Below, one piece after another: positions 1-13,300 of a stretch of DNA of 64,000 nt. Each line of letters opens with the position of its first letter. Position 1 is the stretch's first letter. The notes below the pieces were generated by a model. It was not told the origin of the DNA. It saw only the letters and a program-made list of their open reading frames with translations, and did no database searches. The DNA comes from Sisyra terminalis (lineage: Eukaryota; Arthropoda; Insecta; Neuroptera; Sisyridae), in assembly GCA_958496175.1 (NCBI GenBank), contig OY292275.1, positions 51,351,701 to 51,415,700 on the forward strand, written 5' to 3'. Both the position numbers and the translations under genes were made by a program.

Positions 1-636
1 GTCAAAAAATAAATAAAATTCGGTTGAGTTGGCAAAATTTCGCAGACAATCGAAACCTTTAAGTAAAAATCGTAAAGTCACGTCACCAAATATTTAAAAC
101 AAACATTAAAAAAATGCCATAAATAATTGAAATCGTTTTTCTCTATTTTATGATTTAAAGTGCTATTCATTAAGAAAACATTCTATTGATAAAAAAAATA
201 CGTTCAGAATTGATGTTTAGACTTAGATATCGGCAGAGCAAGGTTTGAAAACAAATTATTATGTAATTACGTAATCGAAGTTAGATAAAATAACACACTG
301 GTAATCATAAATTAACCAAAAAAAAATGCTTTAGTTTCAAAAAATGTGGAAAGTTTATATCTTAAAATAATTTAAATCCTGAAGAAAGTAAGTCCAAGTT
401 AAAACGATAAACTTTTAGATTATAATCAAGTTGGACACTTTATTTCGAAGGTTCATCAATGTCATATTTATGTATGAAAAATGATGTCACTTAAATATAT
501 ACCACAACTAATTATCTATATGTCGAACCGATGGTAAATATTTTTGATTCCAAAAGAGACGTTTTTATGGCATTTAATTTCTAAACCTTGTATATTGCCT
601 GATTTATCAATCTAAACTATGCTCTTCAAAAATTCC
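1..636. other. AT-rich sequence without a recognisable gene
   Basis: I see no exon, RNA gene or clear repeat here. If the M13 peptidase gene extends leftwards out of the window, this is part of one of its introns. Confidence 0.5.
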
Positions 637-925
637 GAACCAATCTGAACGTATGGAGTATAACTTTGGGCAACTACCAGCAGCTCTATTATTGAAATAA
701 TGAAGAGGTTTCAGTCGAAAACACTGCATCTTATCGTTATATCATGAACTTCGCCATCCATAAAGATTTAGACATTGAGACTATTAAGGAAGAGGTATCC
801 AGATTCACCTCCAAAATTAGGCGTTCAAATGATCATTCTAACCACCTGGCCATGAACCTATGGGATAACAGCAAGAAGACTGAAGCGTCTAATAATCCTG
901 GAGCTACCCTACAGGGAATAACGTA
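637..925 (+). pseudogene. Jockey-clade LINE reverse transcriptase, C-terminal fragment
   Basis: Two out-of-phase pieces read as the conserved end of a jockey-type ORF2. The first is YGV-stop-LWATTSSSIIEIMKRFQSK (the family has YGIQLWG...NIEILQRFQSK). The second, from about 744, begins MNFAIHKDLDIETIKEEV (the family has IHxDLxIPTVKEEI). An in-frame stop and a frameshift separate them, so it is a dead 5'-truncated copy. The family call rests on remembered consensus motifs. Confidence 0.7.
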
Positions 926-1009
926 GAAAGCACCCCAATTGGGGTACCCTGTCGTCCCGTCATACGTTCAACAGATTCGTTTATTGTCTTAGGGGAGATT
1001 GTAAAAAAC

Positions 1010-1250
1010 CACAAATTATAAAAAAAATCCCCATAAGTATCATGTTCTTAAATCGCATGATCTTGAAGGCCAATTCACAATTCCTTTACGCAAAACTAAG
1101 CAATTTTCGAATAACCCTTGCAATTCGTCGATATCTTCATGTGTAGTGTAAGAAGCACCAATTTGTTGAAGATAAACATCATCCAAGTCAATTCCATCGA
1201 TTTGGGGTAAAAGATAGTCGGATATCATCATCACGGTAACGTGTAGAATT
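1010..1250 (-). pseudogene. Tc1/mariner transposase fragment
   Basis: The minus strand reads DYLLPQIDGIDLDDVYLQQ followed by IGASYTTHEDIDELQG and, at the end, VNWPSRSCDL. This matches the mariner-type catalytic block (LPQI..D..WFQQDGA.CHT...L......VNWPPRSCDLTPLDYFLWG). The catalytic Asp of QQDGA is Ile here. The reading frame breaks near 1232 and again after CDL, where a YLWG remnant follows out of phase, so the copy is inactive. Confidence 0.7.
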
Positions 1251-1779
1251 GGTGGTAAATGTGTTTTTTAAAGCCCTCAAAAACAATAAAATTTTCTAAT
1301 AAGATTTTCAACGAAAGCTTCGACAAGTATTCGATGCAATTCCGCAGTATTTTTTGTTTAAATGGTAATAGAAAATCAATATTGTCAGGAATGGTAATTT
1401 TAGGCACAATATTCAATATGTTCAATGCTATCAAAAATGATGAAGTTGTAGGAAATTAACAGTATAACGAATTGAAAATCTTTGTTAAATATCAAAACAA
1501 AAAAATTGCTTTGCAAATTCTAGTTTCATATTAACACACTTATTATGTACTTCTAAAATCATAAAAAGTTTATCTTCCCTTCCCATGTACCAAAACTATT
1601 CAATTTTACGGGTGATAGCATTTGAAAAAAATATTTAGAGGCTAAAAATACTTTAAACTATTTTTGATGTAAATAAAATATGTTGTGTTGTTTTTTGAGT
1701 ACATGATATATGCGAATATAGAATAGATGCAAATAACTTACGACATGTGAAAAATATCAAAACCTTTTATAGAGATAAG

Positions 1780-2217
1780 TTAAAGGAAAAAAAGTGCTCT
1801 ACAAAAAATGTCCTATAGTATTTTCTCATAAAATTGATGGTTGCGTCAAAAAATTGAGAAAATATTAAAATCTCTCTTTAGTTCAACTATGACTTCGAAT
1901 AACTTTTGAAGGAATAAATATATCAAAAACTTGTATAAAGACCTTTTTTGTAGATCGTTCAATTTTCTACAAGAATATACCTTGGTTATTCCGAAATATT
2001 GTCGTCACCAACGTGAGCTATAAAATTCCAAAGTGCAAGAAAATAGTGTTCCCATGTTATTTAAATGGAAACTCGAAATTTGCGATGCGACACCTCTTAA
2101 TATTAATATTAAGAGCTTAAACTTACACAGGATTTTTTTTTGTCATTCCCAACAATATTTTCGATATAATTAAGAAAAAAAACATCAATTTTTTGAATCA
2201 GTCTAATATCCATATTA
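1780..2217. repeat. Decayed copy of the CTACAAAAAAGGTC fold-back family
   Basis: GCTCTACAAAAAATGTCC near 1794 and its inverse, ACCTTTTTTGTAGATCG near 1941, face each other as in the fold-back elements at 17.7 and 52.6 kb. The next stretch (CCCATGTTATTTAAATGG near 2053, TTAATATTAATATTAAGAGC near 2098) matches the arms of those elements. Confidence 0.55.
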
Positions 2218-2303
2218 ATAATTTAAAATGTGGCAATATTACCGACATCAATTGATTTTCGCAATTCAATTTTAGATGGTACGAAGTTCACCTGGTCCTC
2301 TAG
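2218..2303 (+). mobile_element. Helitron-like 3' terminal fragment
   Basis: About 85 bp closely match 44046-44134: GCAATATTACCGA, then CGCAATTCAATTTTAG, then GGTACGAAGTTCACC-GGGTCCTCT. This copy ends in CTAG followed by T, the CTRR-T terminus expected of Helitrons. No 5' end was located. Confidence 0.5.
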
Positions 2304-4361
2304 TTTCAATATATAACACAAAGTAACATTATAAGTCGTTACATTATTCCCTCTACGTTGATATTGTTATCAATTCAAGAAGTTTAGTTCATTTTGCGGA
2401 GGAATATTGTTTTATTTTTGTCAGTCAATTCAAATCGATTGTTGATCTCCAATAAATTCGTTTTTGATTACATAAAGAAAATATCATTCCTTGCATAAAA
2501 AAATGAAAAATTTTTTTTTTAAGATATTAAGAACTCTTTATTATAAACATAATTTCTGGTACTTTATTTTTGATTTTTTGTTTACCTATTGATTTAAGAA
2601 AATTGAACATAAAAACGATATAACCATAGTATTTATGTTTATTTCATTATCTTAAATTTAGGAGTGCAAATTTGGTTCATTTTGAAAGCAAATTTTTTTA
2701 TAACAAAAAAGATTACTCATTGAAATGATGAAATTTATTAAACTACAATTACTCACAATTTCATGGAGGCGGAAGTTGATTCTAAGTTTGTGGATTACGC
2801 TAGATAAGTACATTACATGTGACACATTTAAATCATTGCCGCGTATTTTTGATTATAAATCAACATGTGACCTGAAAGTTTCGTTACGCAAACGAATTTT
2901 CAAAATACGTAATTATATATTAAGGATATGAAAGTGAGAATTTTCCTAGTAAACAAACATAAAAGAGTTGTAGAATAATCAAGAGTAGACTGAGTCTTCT
3001 GAATGGACCAATTAGTTTATTAATTGATTTCGAATAGTAAGATAAGCAAATAATAAATTATTTTTGATTTATTCAATAAACACTATTAAAGGTGACTATA
3101 AAACAGTCAAATACTATAAACATTTCAGGCTGCTCTTTATACCATGCAAAAAGGCAATTAATAAGTTGATGAATTATTGATAAATTACAATCTCTATATT
3201 CTTTGTTGGATTTAAAAATAACGTAACTACGATTTAAAGCTGTGTTTCTTTACACAATCGACTACACACATGACGTAATTTAACAAAACGAGAAAAAAGT
3301 TTCATAAAAAATCAATTTCAAGGATCTAAAATAAACGAACAATTCACAAAAGATTTATTTTTTTTTATCTCTCGATCTTTTAAGATCAATCTCACAGAAT
3401 AAATTAGTTTTGACGAGTTGAGTACAAAAGCTGACGTCACCAAACCAAAAAAAAAATGAGTTACACCATAAGAGTCAAAACAAAAAAAGTTTAATTTTAA
3501 AAATTAAACTACAAAAGCAAATATAAGTTGTTACCAATGATACACAAGACCATGAAGAATACCAATCTACATTGAAAATTTGAATTTGCTTGTATTCTAT
3601 CGAAGCAGTTGAAGGCTTAAACCCTTAGATTTATTTTATTTCAATATTCTATTTTGTAATGTGTATAAATCAAGACGGCTTGGAAAGCATTTGAATTTTA
3701 TTCCACACTGACGTCATTCGGTGAAAACAAACGGAAAACTCTCCCGGAAAATTCAAGTCGAATCCAACGAAAACACGTACCCAGTGAAATCGAGTTAACA
3801 TACAAAATGAAAAGAAAAAACTATTCTCAAATTTATAAAGCATCTGAAAATTTTATAGCTTATAAATTACATTTTCAACTAGCATAAATCAAAGCCCGCT
3901 ATGGAAACAGCTGAACACATAATAATAGCATCGTTAGGGAAAAATTAACGAAAATAGCCTCGTGAAAATTAATATTTCAATTTGATTTTCAAAGCAAAAA
4001 ATTTCCTATAAATAATTTTTAAATTAAATTTTCTTTTAGTCGGAGCAGAAAACTCTTAAAATGATTTCAAATAAAACGGATCAATTGCTTATTTTTTCAA
4101 TTACTAAAAATAAATATTATTTGGAATGGTAGGTGTTAATTTCTTTTACAAATTCGTTTTATAGTTGTATATGTGTATAGATATAAAAAAACTACGATTT
4201 TGAATCAAGTTATATATCCACGACGTGAATAAAAAAGCCATTAAATGACACTAATGGAGCATTAATAGGGGACCGATAAAAGTAAAATTTTGTGTAATTA
4301 TCCGCTATCTGAGTTCTGATAGTTTTTGAATGTTAATTACATACATAGTGCTAGTACTTGC
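2304..4361. other. AT-rich intron sequence downstream of M13 exon 3
   Basis: I searched both strands for the next M13 exon, which should begin with the second base of a Gly codon after INTLG, and did not find it. Small unrelated reading frames occur (for example 2725-2931 plus) with no recognisable domain. Confidence 0.4.
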
Positions 4362-7300
4362 CTAATGTATTGATATATCGATGAAGAAGTCGAAAGCCAT
4401 CTGCGTCCACATTGTCCATTTGCATGCAGGCGTCATATAAATGTTTCACCTTCCATTTTACCGATTTTGGGTCAAGCGGATACGGAAGTGTTGTGATTAA
4501 AGCACGCAGTTGCGCCGCATCTAGAGGACAAATAAATAATATGTTAAAATGGAAAATTAATCAACCTAAAGTGCATCAACTAAACTTCATAAAATACCAT
4601 AATATTAATTTAAAAAAAAATAGTTTTCTCGTTTTATAAAAGGCCGCAAGCTCCTGTAAAAAAAAGCTTTATTTATTTTGAGTATATTTTTCAAAATTGT
4701 TATTTAATAAAAGCTCAGCAGAAGTTTCAAACAGGAGGAATTATAGGTAGGACTACACAATAGGAAGCATTTGGAGGCTGGACATTATATTTAGTAAACA
4801 TTTAGTTTAATTTACAAATTGCTTTCTTGCAAATGTTAAGTAATTAAGAGTAATATTAAGCAGCAATTAAAAGATAGAAGATTTTAAATGTAGACATTTG
4901 TAAACATTTACGTCTGTAAACCTTAAAAGATAAAAGATATTTGAATGGCTCAAAAGGCATATAAAATGCGATCCGATAAAATGTGCTAATTTTTGAAATC
5001 TTTGAAATGAGCTCCAGCTATGATAAAGGTACATACAGAGTAGGGTGATTTTTTTTTGACTTTTTTTGACCTTTTTTTTTTGGTCCCATCGTGAAATTTT
5101 GTTGGAAATACCAAAAAAAAAAAATCCCTGAAAGTTTGAGCCCTTAATATTAATTTTAAGTCCTCGACCAAGACGTGTAAAGATTTCCCATTGAAAATAC
5201 ACGGAAACTCTGATTTTTTATTTTTAAATTTCTATATCTCAGCGGCATTTCATGGGATCGCTTTTACCGAAGATGATTTTTCTCAGAATTAAACGCTCTA
5301 CAAAAGTGTCCATTGCGACAAAGTCGTAACTCACACCGGTGAGGTAGTACGGGCCACTGAACCTGATTTTTCCATAAAATTTAAGGCTTAATATCTCGTT
5401 TAATATTGATCTTCGCGATTTGGTCTACAGGAACTTTTTTGTAGGAAATCTAGTTGTTCACCGAAGTGATGGGTGTACCATATTACCATATTGTAAACAA
5501 AATCGCATCCCTCGCTTTGAAGCACAACTAGATAGCTTACGATTCTCATTAATTGATAGCATTGCCTTAATATCGATGGTTTTGGGGTTGACATACTGAT
5601 TTTTCAACTCACTTATTCAACCTCTTATACAATTATTTTCATAATTGACATTTCCAGTAGATCTTTAAAAAAAATAATTCTATAAATTGTTGACTTTTCT
5701 CCAACGCATTTTATAAAGTTTCCCAATATGAATATATGCCTCGTTTATTTTGAAAGTGGTGTAAGTCAATTTCAAGGACGGTCTATATAGTGATTCTTCT
5801 TCTTCTAACAAGAACAAAGTATGTTTATTATTTAACTGCTAAGTTTTGACAAATGACTGATTTCATTTTAGTTGTTAACAAAAACACAAATTATTCCCTC
5901 CTCCTTACTATCTTATGTTCCTATGGTTAAAAATGATAACACTATAGGGATTGTTCTTGAAATGGACTTAACTCACTTTCAAAATAAACGGTTCATATCT
6001 AAAGTGGTCGGTGGAAACTAAATGGAATAAATAAATGGAAGCTGAGAATACAGATCTGCTTTAAAAGGCTCGTGATGAGCATATAAGAACTTATAAAGGT
6101 TTCGAGTTTTGAAGAATCTAAGAAAAGTTAGTCTATAGCAGTATTTCCCAAACTATTAACCGTAAGCAAACGTTGAGTGAGGCAATTCGCCACTGTATAA
6201 GATATGGGTACCAAGAAAAAGAAAATGATAAATCTGATGTTTCCAAAAGCATTATTAATATTTATACCCTTTTCTCTAAGATAGTTAAGAAGTGGGTCCG
6301 AAAATTGATAATTTTGTTAGATGGGTTGGAGCCCAGTCAACTTTGGGGACCACTGATCTATAACATATACTATGTATCATTAAACTCATATTCAGATAAT
6401 AAAAATAATTTTAATGAATGCCCTTTTTTCTTGAATTACGTTCAGAACAAACTAAAAACGAACCCGAAAATTATAAGTGGTATATCTGAGAATGCATGGA
6501 ACCCACTAATAGTTCCTTTAGAAGATTACAGTGGCCTCAATCTCAGCAGGGACATATTTAGAAGAAAAATTGAAAAAAACAATTTTTTAGTAGAGAAATA
6601 TACATATTAATGCCACGCTAAAAAGAGAGCACATCAACTAATTTAAATTATTATATGACCTATAAAAGAATATCCGTCAAAGTTCTGCCTAATTAGAAAC
6701 ATATGTGATGAGAGATTTGTATTAAATTTTATCTTCTTTAAAAAAGGATCTAAAAAAATTTGCAATTCTATAATTTCTTAAGTGTCTTCCTTCGGTTTTT
6801 TTTTTTATTGAATTTGGAAAAAAATTACCTTTTTTATAAAGCTGAATTCTTCGACTCCAATGATTGTGCTCCGGAGGCAGAGGGTTGTGATTTTGCCATT
6901 TCGCACATCCCCAAGCAGCTATATCGTCACAGGGTGATATTGACTTATTGAGACCCTCGTGAATCTGCAAAAAGAAAAGAAAAGGTTGATAAAATTCAGA
7001 AAAACCCCTTAAATTTTAAAGATTAATAAAATATGCAAGCATTATATAGGAAGATATTAATACATGTATTCGTAACTTGCAATTCTTTGAAATCATTATG
7101 CATACCGCAAAAGCTCCAGCCAAAGCTTTTGTTTCAGGCATAAAGATTCCAACGAGCAATCTTCATGATTGAACCATTAATTTAACAATTTGAAGCAGTT
7201 ACAAGAAATTATTTTCAACCTATTTCACCTCGAGGTGCATATTAATCGCATTTTATGTCCATAAATTATAATTCCCCTATAATTAAATTTGCATAGAAAT

Positions 7301-10300
7301 TACATAACTGTAGTTTTTGCATTCAAAAATGAAAATTAGCAAGACCTTGATTGAAAAACATTTATTTAGCTCACTGAAGTTTTATAATATCAGAGACATC
7401 GTTTAGTTTGTAGGCTTTTGGGAAATGATTAAAATTAAAAAAATCAATTAGAGAAAAATTTATTGTATTTTTACATTGTCTAATCACTTTCTATGAGATA
7501 TCATTTTTTAAAAATTATGGAAAAGTTAGTTAATTTTTTTTTTACTAAATTTAGTTAGTTTTTATTTTTAAAATTACACTTAATTTATATTGTAAATTAG
7601 GTCAATTTAATTCATGTAAACTAACATTGTTTGTAAAGCTAATCTATCTGTATATAAAATAAATCATATATAATCGTACTCAACATTTTGCAATTCTCAA
7701 CTGAATATTTATGATTTTGATAAACTACTTTTTTTTTTGTAATTTTATGAAAATTTTATTTAGTTAACCATCGTATTTGTATTTGCAAAAAAAATTAGGC
7801 ATTCTCAACCTTTTACATAAGGGTAGATAATTTTTTGTTGGTAAATAAGAAAACAATAAAGCATGCAAATTAAATAAGTAATTAAATTAAAATTATTTTT
7901 TTAATATTTATTACCAACTGTACAATTAGAACCCAACGGGTCTTTGCGTTATATCCTAATTTGGAATCCCTACATGGAATCCATAATTGAGACCCAACAA
8001 GACCCAATTGAAAATTTCTTGTGAGGTATGTAAATACTTACGTTGAATTGGAAAAAAAATCAAATAGATTTATATTTACACATCGAATTCTCAAAAAATA
8101 AGCGATAAGTTGGAAAAAATTAGTCTATATTTATTTATTATACTTAGGCGAATTCTACAAGATTCTATCGTCATGGTAACTTATAGCAACCAAAGAACTT
8201 CCGATTTAGGAATGACAGTTCAAGTGGGTCCAACATCATTTTAAAAATTCAGGTTATTTAAGATGGTTTTTTTTATTTAATATTTTTACTATTCAATAAG
8301 CTACGTTTCGTTACGTATCGTAACTTCATCAGGCTTCTATAAAAAAATAAAATAATTACAAAATATGTCAATCATACATAAAAAAACTTAAACGTAGCTA
8401 ATTGAATAGTAAAAATATTAAATAAAAAAAACGATCTTAAACAACCTGAATTGTCTTCTTATTTATAAAAATAAAAGCTGAGATCTGAATTTTATCATCT
8501 ATTTAAAAATTCATTTCAAACGCATTTCTATGGAATTTATTTTCTATATTATGTTTTAAATTTAAGTTGTCAAATTCAATTAAAGTCAAAAAACTTCTGA
8601 AAAGTAATGTAACATGGAAATTTGTCGATGTATTGATCAGGGAGTTTGCACTCAATGCAAAAACGTGGTCAATAGGAAGGGCCATGGCCGGAGTTTCTAG
8701 TATATTTTTAGTGACTATTTTTTCTAGAACGTATGACAACGTATGATACGGTTTGGTACAAGGAAATAATTTTTGAATGCAATTCTGTAGTAATGGTTTG
8801 AGTCATTGCTAATTTTAAATAATGAAACTTGGATAACATGAATTAATATAATTTTATTTTAATTAAGTATCTGAAATAGGAAATTATGAAAGAGATCAAA
8901 AAAAAAAATTGTAATAAAGTAATATATTTAATTTGAATAATCTAAAATCAGTACAACATGTATAATTGTATCATAGTTTTAAAAATATAACAATATAAAA
9001 TGATTATATATATATATACAAAATTAATAGAAATTAAACATTTAACATACGCAAATTATAAAATATAACTTATTAAACTATATACAAAGTAAAAATTAAA
9101 TAATAAATATTTCCTTAAACAATAGTTATAAATCTATACTTAGAATCTAACTATATATTAACTATAACTATATATTATACAATGCAGTTATATGACTCTA
9201 CTTGGCAGTTTTATCGTTTAAGCAAAAATCTCTCTCCAACATATTATTTCGAATACCTTTCAATAAATGAGGAGGATCGAAAATGTGGAGAATCTCTTTC
9301 CCATTAATTAAGTACGATTCCCCAACCTCCTCATTATTGGCTAACCTATTTTGATTTGAAAATGTAGTTAATGCTCGTATGGCTGCCGAATTATTTTGTG
9401 CTTGGTCACATATTGTCGCTCGTACGTAAAAGCCTGCATTTTGCAAGGCAAAAATGACTTCTACAATGCATTGTTGTAAGATGTGCGCTCCGGTCACGCT
9501 ATCAATGAAATAAAATGCGACCGGTTACTTGTAATTATGGAAAATGCCGCGTATCATAAATCACAAAACATGCTCAGCGTAGTTTTTAAATCTGCAGGAA
9601 CCAATATCTTCAAAACCGAAGATATGGTCCTCCTTATTATTGTAGTGAACACCTACCCCTAAACTCATCTCATCAAACAGAAGCACACAATTTTTTATCT
9701 TCTCATCATTAGCATCATTTAAAATTAGAGTTAAATTTTGAAAAATAGCATGATTAATTCCAGGTTGAAGATCCACAATCGGCATCTGACGCTGAATGGT
9801 GGCTAATGAGGGCATTTCTATTTCATTCGATAAGAAATTGTATGCTTTACTGGGCATTATGCTGGCAAATCTCATGGATAGTTTTTTAAAATTATTCGAA
9901 TACCGGCAACCCTTCCTCGACAATTGATTCTTTCTGTTCTTTTGAAATTTGTTCTTAACAATTTCCTTTAGCAAATTCGAGCAATGTGCCCTCCCAACGA
10001 CAGTGTCAAAACTGTTTTCCCTCTCCTTATCTAATTGCCGTTTCAATTTTCTAATTTTTCGGCGTAATGCGTGTACAACTTCCTTCTGGTCTTCATCCTT
10101 AATTATGGGTACTGTTTGAGACTGGGTGTCGCGGTCGGTTTGTAATTCTTGAAGATTTTGTATTTCATCGACCTCCTCAATTTCTGGTTGGGACGGTTGA
10201 CTCAGGTTGACTTATGTTGTAATTAAGATCTGAAATTTCAATCTAATGTTAGGTTTGAAATACTTTTATTTAACTAATAATAAACATCCACTTTCTTGAC

Positions 10301-13300
10301 ATAATCTTAATAAAACATTATAATATATTATGTTAAGCATAATATGAAAAACTATATTTTAACTATATTTATTATGTTAAACTATAGTTTTTGAAAAACT
10401 GAAATTTTTTGTTGACTGCATTTTTTTCCTTAGAAGTTTAATTGTGCTTTAAACAGGATCTATACTCCAATTACATTTAAAAGTATGCAAAAATTTTCGG
10501 CATTAATTATTGCCAGTAAAGAACTGTTGAATTTCCTATTTCCCGGAACAAAAAAAAAAATTAATACAAAGAAACTTTTTCAAATAGAAATGTGTTAACT
10601 GGGTATAGTTAGAAGATTTAAAAGTTCTAACAATGGGATTAAAGTAAGACGAAAGACATTCCAGAACATTCTCCGGAAGCTTCTAATTTGGGATAGAAAA
10701 ATATGGAAAATTATAAATCGTTCGATTATTCGAGTTCAATCTATCGACTTCCACAAGGGGTTATCAGTTACCAGTTACGTTACAGTTTGAAATAAATTGC
10801 GGCAACCGTTAAAAGGAATTGTTATAAAATAATCAAATAAGTGGTGTGTAATACAATATATGGTGTTATTGTTATACGTATTGAAACACAAAACGAACCC
10901 GTCAAATTCATTAAATTTCAAGTAAAAAGGTAACAATATTTTAATACAAATATTTATAATCATGAGATTTACAAGTTTCAGAATTATGCATAAAAGAGCC
11001 CCAATATAAAATAATGAAGTAACATTCAGTAAATAGCGATACATTTAAATGTTAACTATATAATATTTGTTTATTATATGTTATTATCTTATAAATTTGC
11101 AATTTTCCTCAATATCCTTTTTTACTAAAAATGTATTGTTACGTTTTTACGATAGGCTCGTTTAGGTTTGTTTCAAGACATAACACTATTTATTTTATTA
11201 CAAACATATTAATTTATTTTATAACATTTATTTTAACGGTTGTTGCGATTTATTTCGAACAATTACTTATTTTAATTTAATAATTAACTAAATAATAAAC
11301 TTATTTTAACTAAATTGAAACTTTTTATTTACATTTTAACTATAGTAATAACGAATTTTTTACCCCGATAACTTAATCAAAAAAATAAGACACACCCACC
11401 TTTGGCCCCATTGCCGTTAATATATTTTTTTATAAATTTTAAATTTTACTATTTTTATAAATGAAACTTTTTTTAAATTTCTTCTGCGCAAGTCCTAGAA
11501 CCCCTTATGACTTTATATGACCCTTTGATCGTTTGACCTTTTGGTACCTTCGATCAAAAGTCTTTTGGCCCTAATTAATAAAGAAAAATATTATTTAAGA
11601 ATAATATTAAATTTATATACAAACTCAATGGGGCCAAAGCTGGGCGTGTCTTATTTTTTTGATCAATTTACCGAGTAAAAATTCGGTAGTTACCATAGTA
11701 ATTCATATGAATTTTAAATAAATAAATATTTAAGCAAAATTATATTTCTAATAAAATGTAATATAAAAGTTAAAACTTAGTTGTTAGTAAAATATGATAT
11801 TTTGAATAATTGTTAATGCATCATCTATTTCTTTCATTTAAAAATATCTCTGTTAAAAAACATTTTAAAGGTCTTTTGGCGCCAATATAATAAATAAAAT
11901 ATTATTTAAGAACAATATTAAATTTATATACAAACTCAATGGGGCCAAAGCTGGGCGTGTCTTATATTTTTGATCAATTTACCGAGTAAAAATTCGGTAA
12001 TTACCATAGTAATTCATATGAATTTTAAATAAATAAATATTTAAGCAAAAATATATTTCTAATAAAATTTGATATAAAAGTTGAAACTTAGTTGTTAGTA
12101 AAATATGATATTTTGAGTAATTGTTGATGCTTCATCTATTTCTTTCATTTAAAAATATCTCTGTTAAAAAACATTTTAAAGGTCTTTTGGCTCCAATATA
12201 ATAAATAAAATATTATTTAAGAACAATATTAAATTTATATACAAACTCAATGGGGCCAAAGGTGGGCGTGTCTTATATTTTTGATCAATTTACCGAGTAA
12301 AAATTCGGTAATTACCATAGTATCTCGTATGAATTTTAAATAAATAAATATTTAAGCAAAAATATATTTCTAATAAAATTTAATATAAAAGTTAAAACTT
12401 AGTTGTTAATAAAATATGATATTTTGAATAATTGTTGATGCATCAATCTATTTTTTTCATATAATAATATCCCTGTTAAAAAACATTTTAAATGTCCAAA
12501 ATACCCATTAGAAGTTGGTTAAAATTATTAAACGCATTTTAAATGTAATGATTTCAAAATGCCTCTAAATACCATTTTTAACAGGGATAAGAATAAAATA
12601 ATATGCTATCATTGCTATATTGAACCATTAAACGAAACTTAACTTGAGTTTCCCGGTTAACATTGTATTAAATTAAAAGAAGAATCGTAATTTTCATATG
12701 AAATAATGTAATATTAATTTATAAAATAAATATAATCCATGTCGAATTATAATACCGATAGTTTAGTAACGGTGACATTCGGTTAGAAGTTTAAAACTTA
12801 AGTTAATATTTGCAACGATCTTGCGTAATTTTAATTTTTAGTTTAATATTTCGTTGAGCACTTGTCGAGAATGTACTTTTCGTAATACCCTAATCATTTT
12901 TCTTGTATTAATCTTTTTTTTTAATGTTCTTTAACACAATGAAAGGAAAATAAATTTTGCAGTCGTATTGTTGTAATAAACTTTAAGAGGATGTTTGAAA
13001 TAAATTAAGATTTTTGTTACTTACCGGGCAAATTAATAGTTGGAAAATCATTATATGCAAGCCTATTTCCGTAACTGTTTATAGGGCGAGCAAAGTGGTT
13101 GGAGCAAATTCGAAATTCATGATAGTTCATATCATTAATTTTTGAATTCCGAATGGCTCCAATTCACTTTTGCCGCGTATAAACACTATTACCCAATTCT
13201 TGAGATGGCAGACGATGTAGATTCACTTTTGCACCACATATGCCAATGCAGCATTTTCGTGGCATATTGCACTATTTAACCAAATCTAATAATAAAAATA

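Noticed and set aside
6173..6610. 145-codon open frame on the plus strand
   Set aside because: Begins with TTG, no recognised domain, no splice or promoter context; AT-rich amino-acid composition.
11560..12492. CRISPR-like array
   Set aside because: Units are 311 bp without spacers and contain transposon ends; this is eukaryotic DNA.
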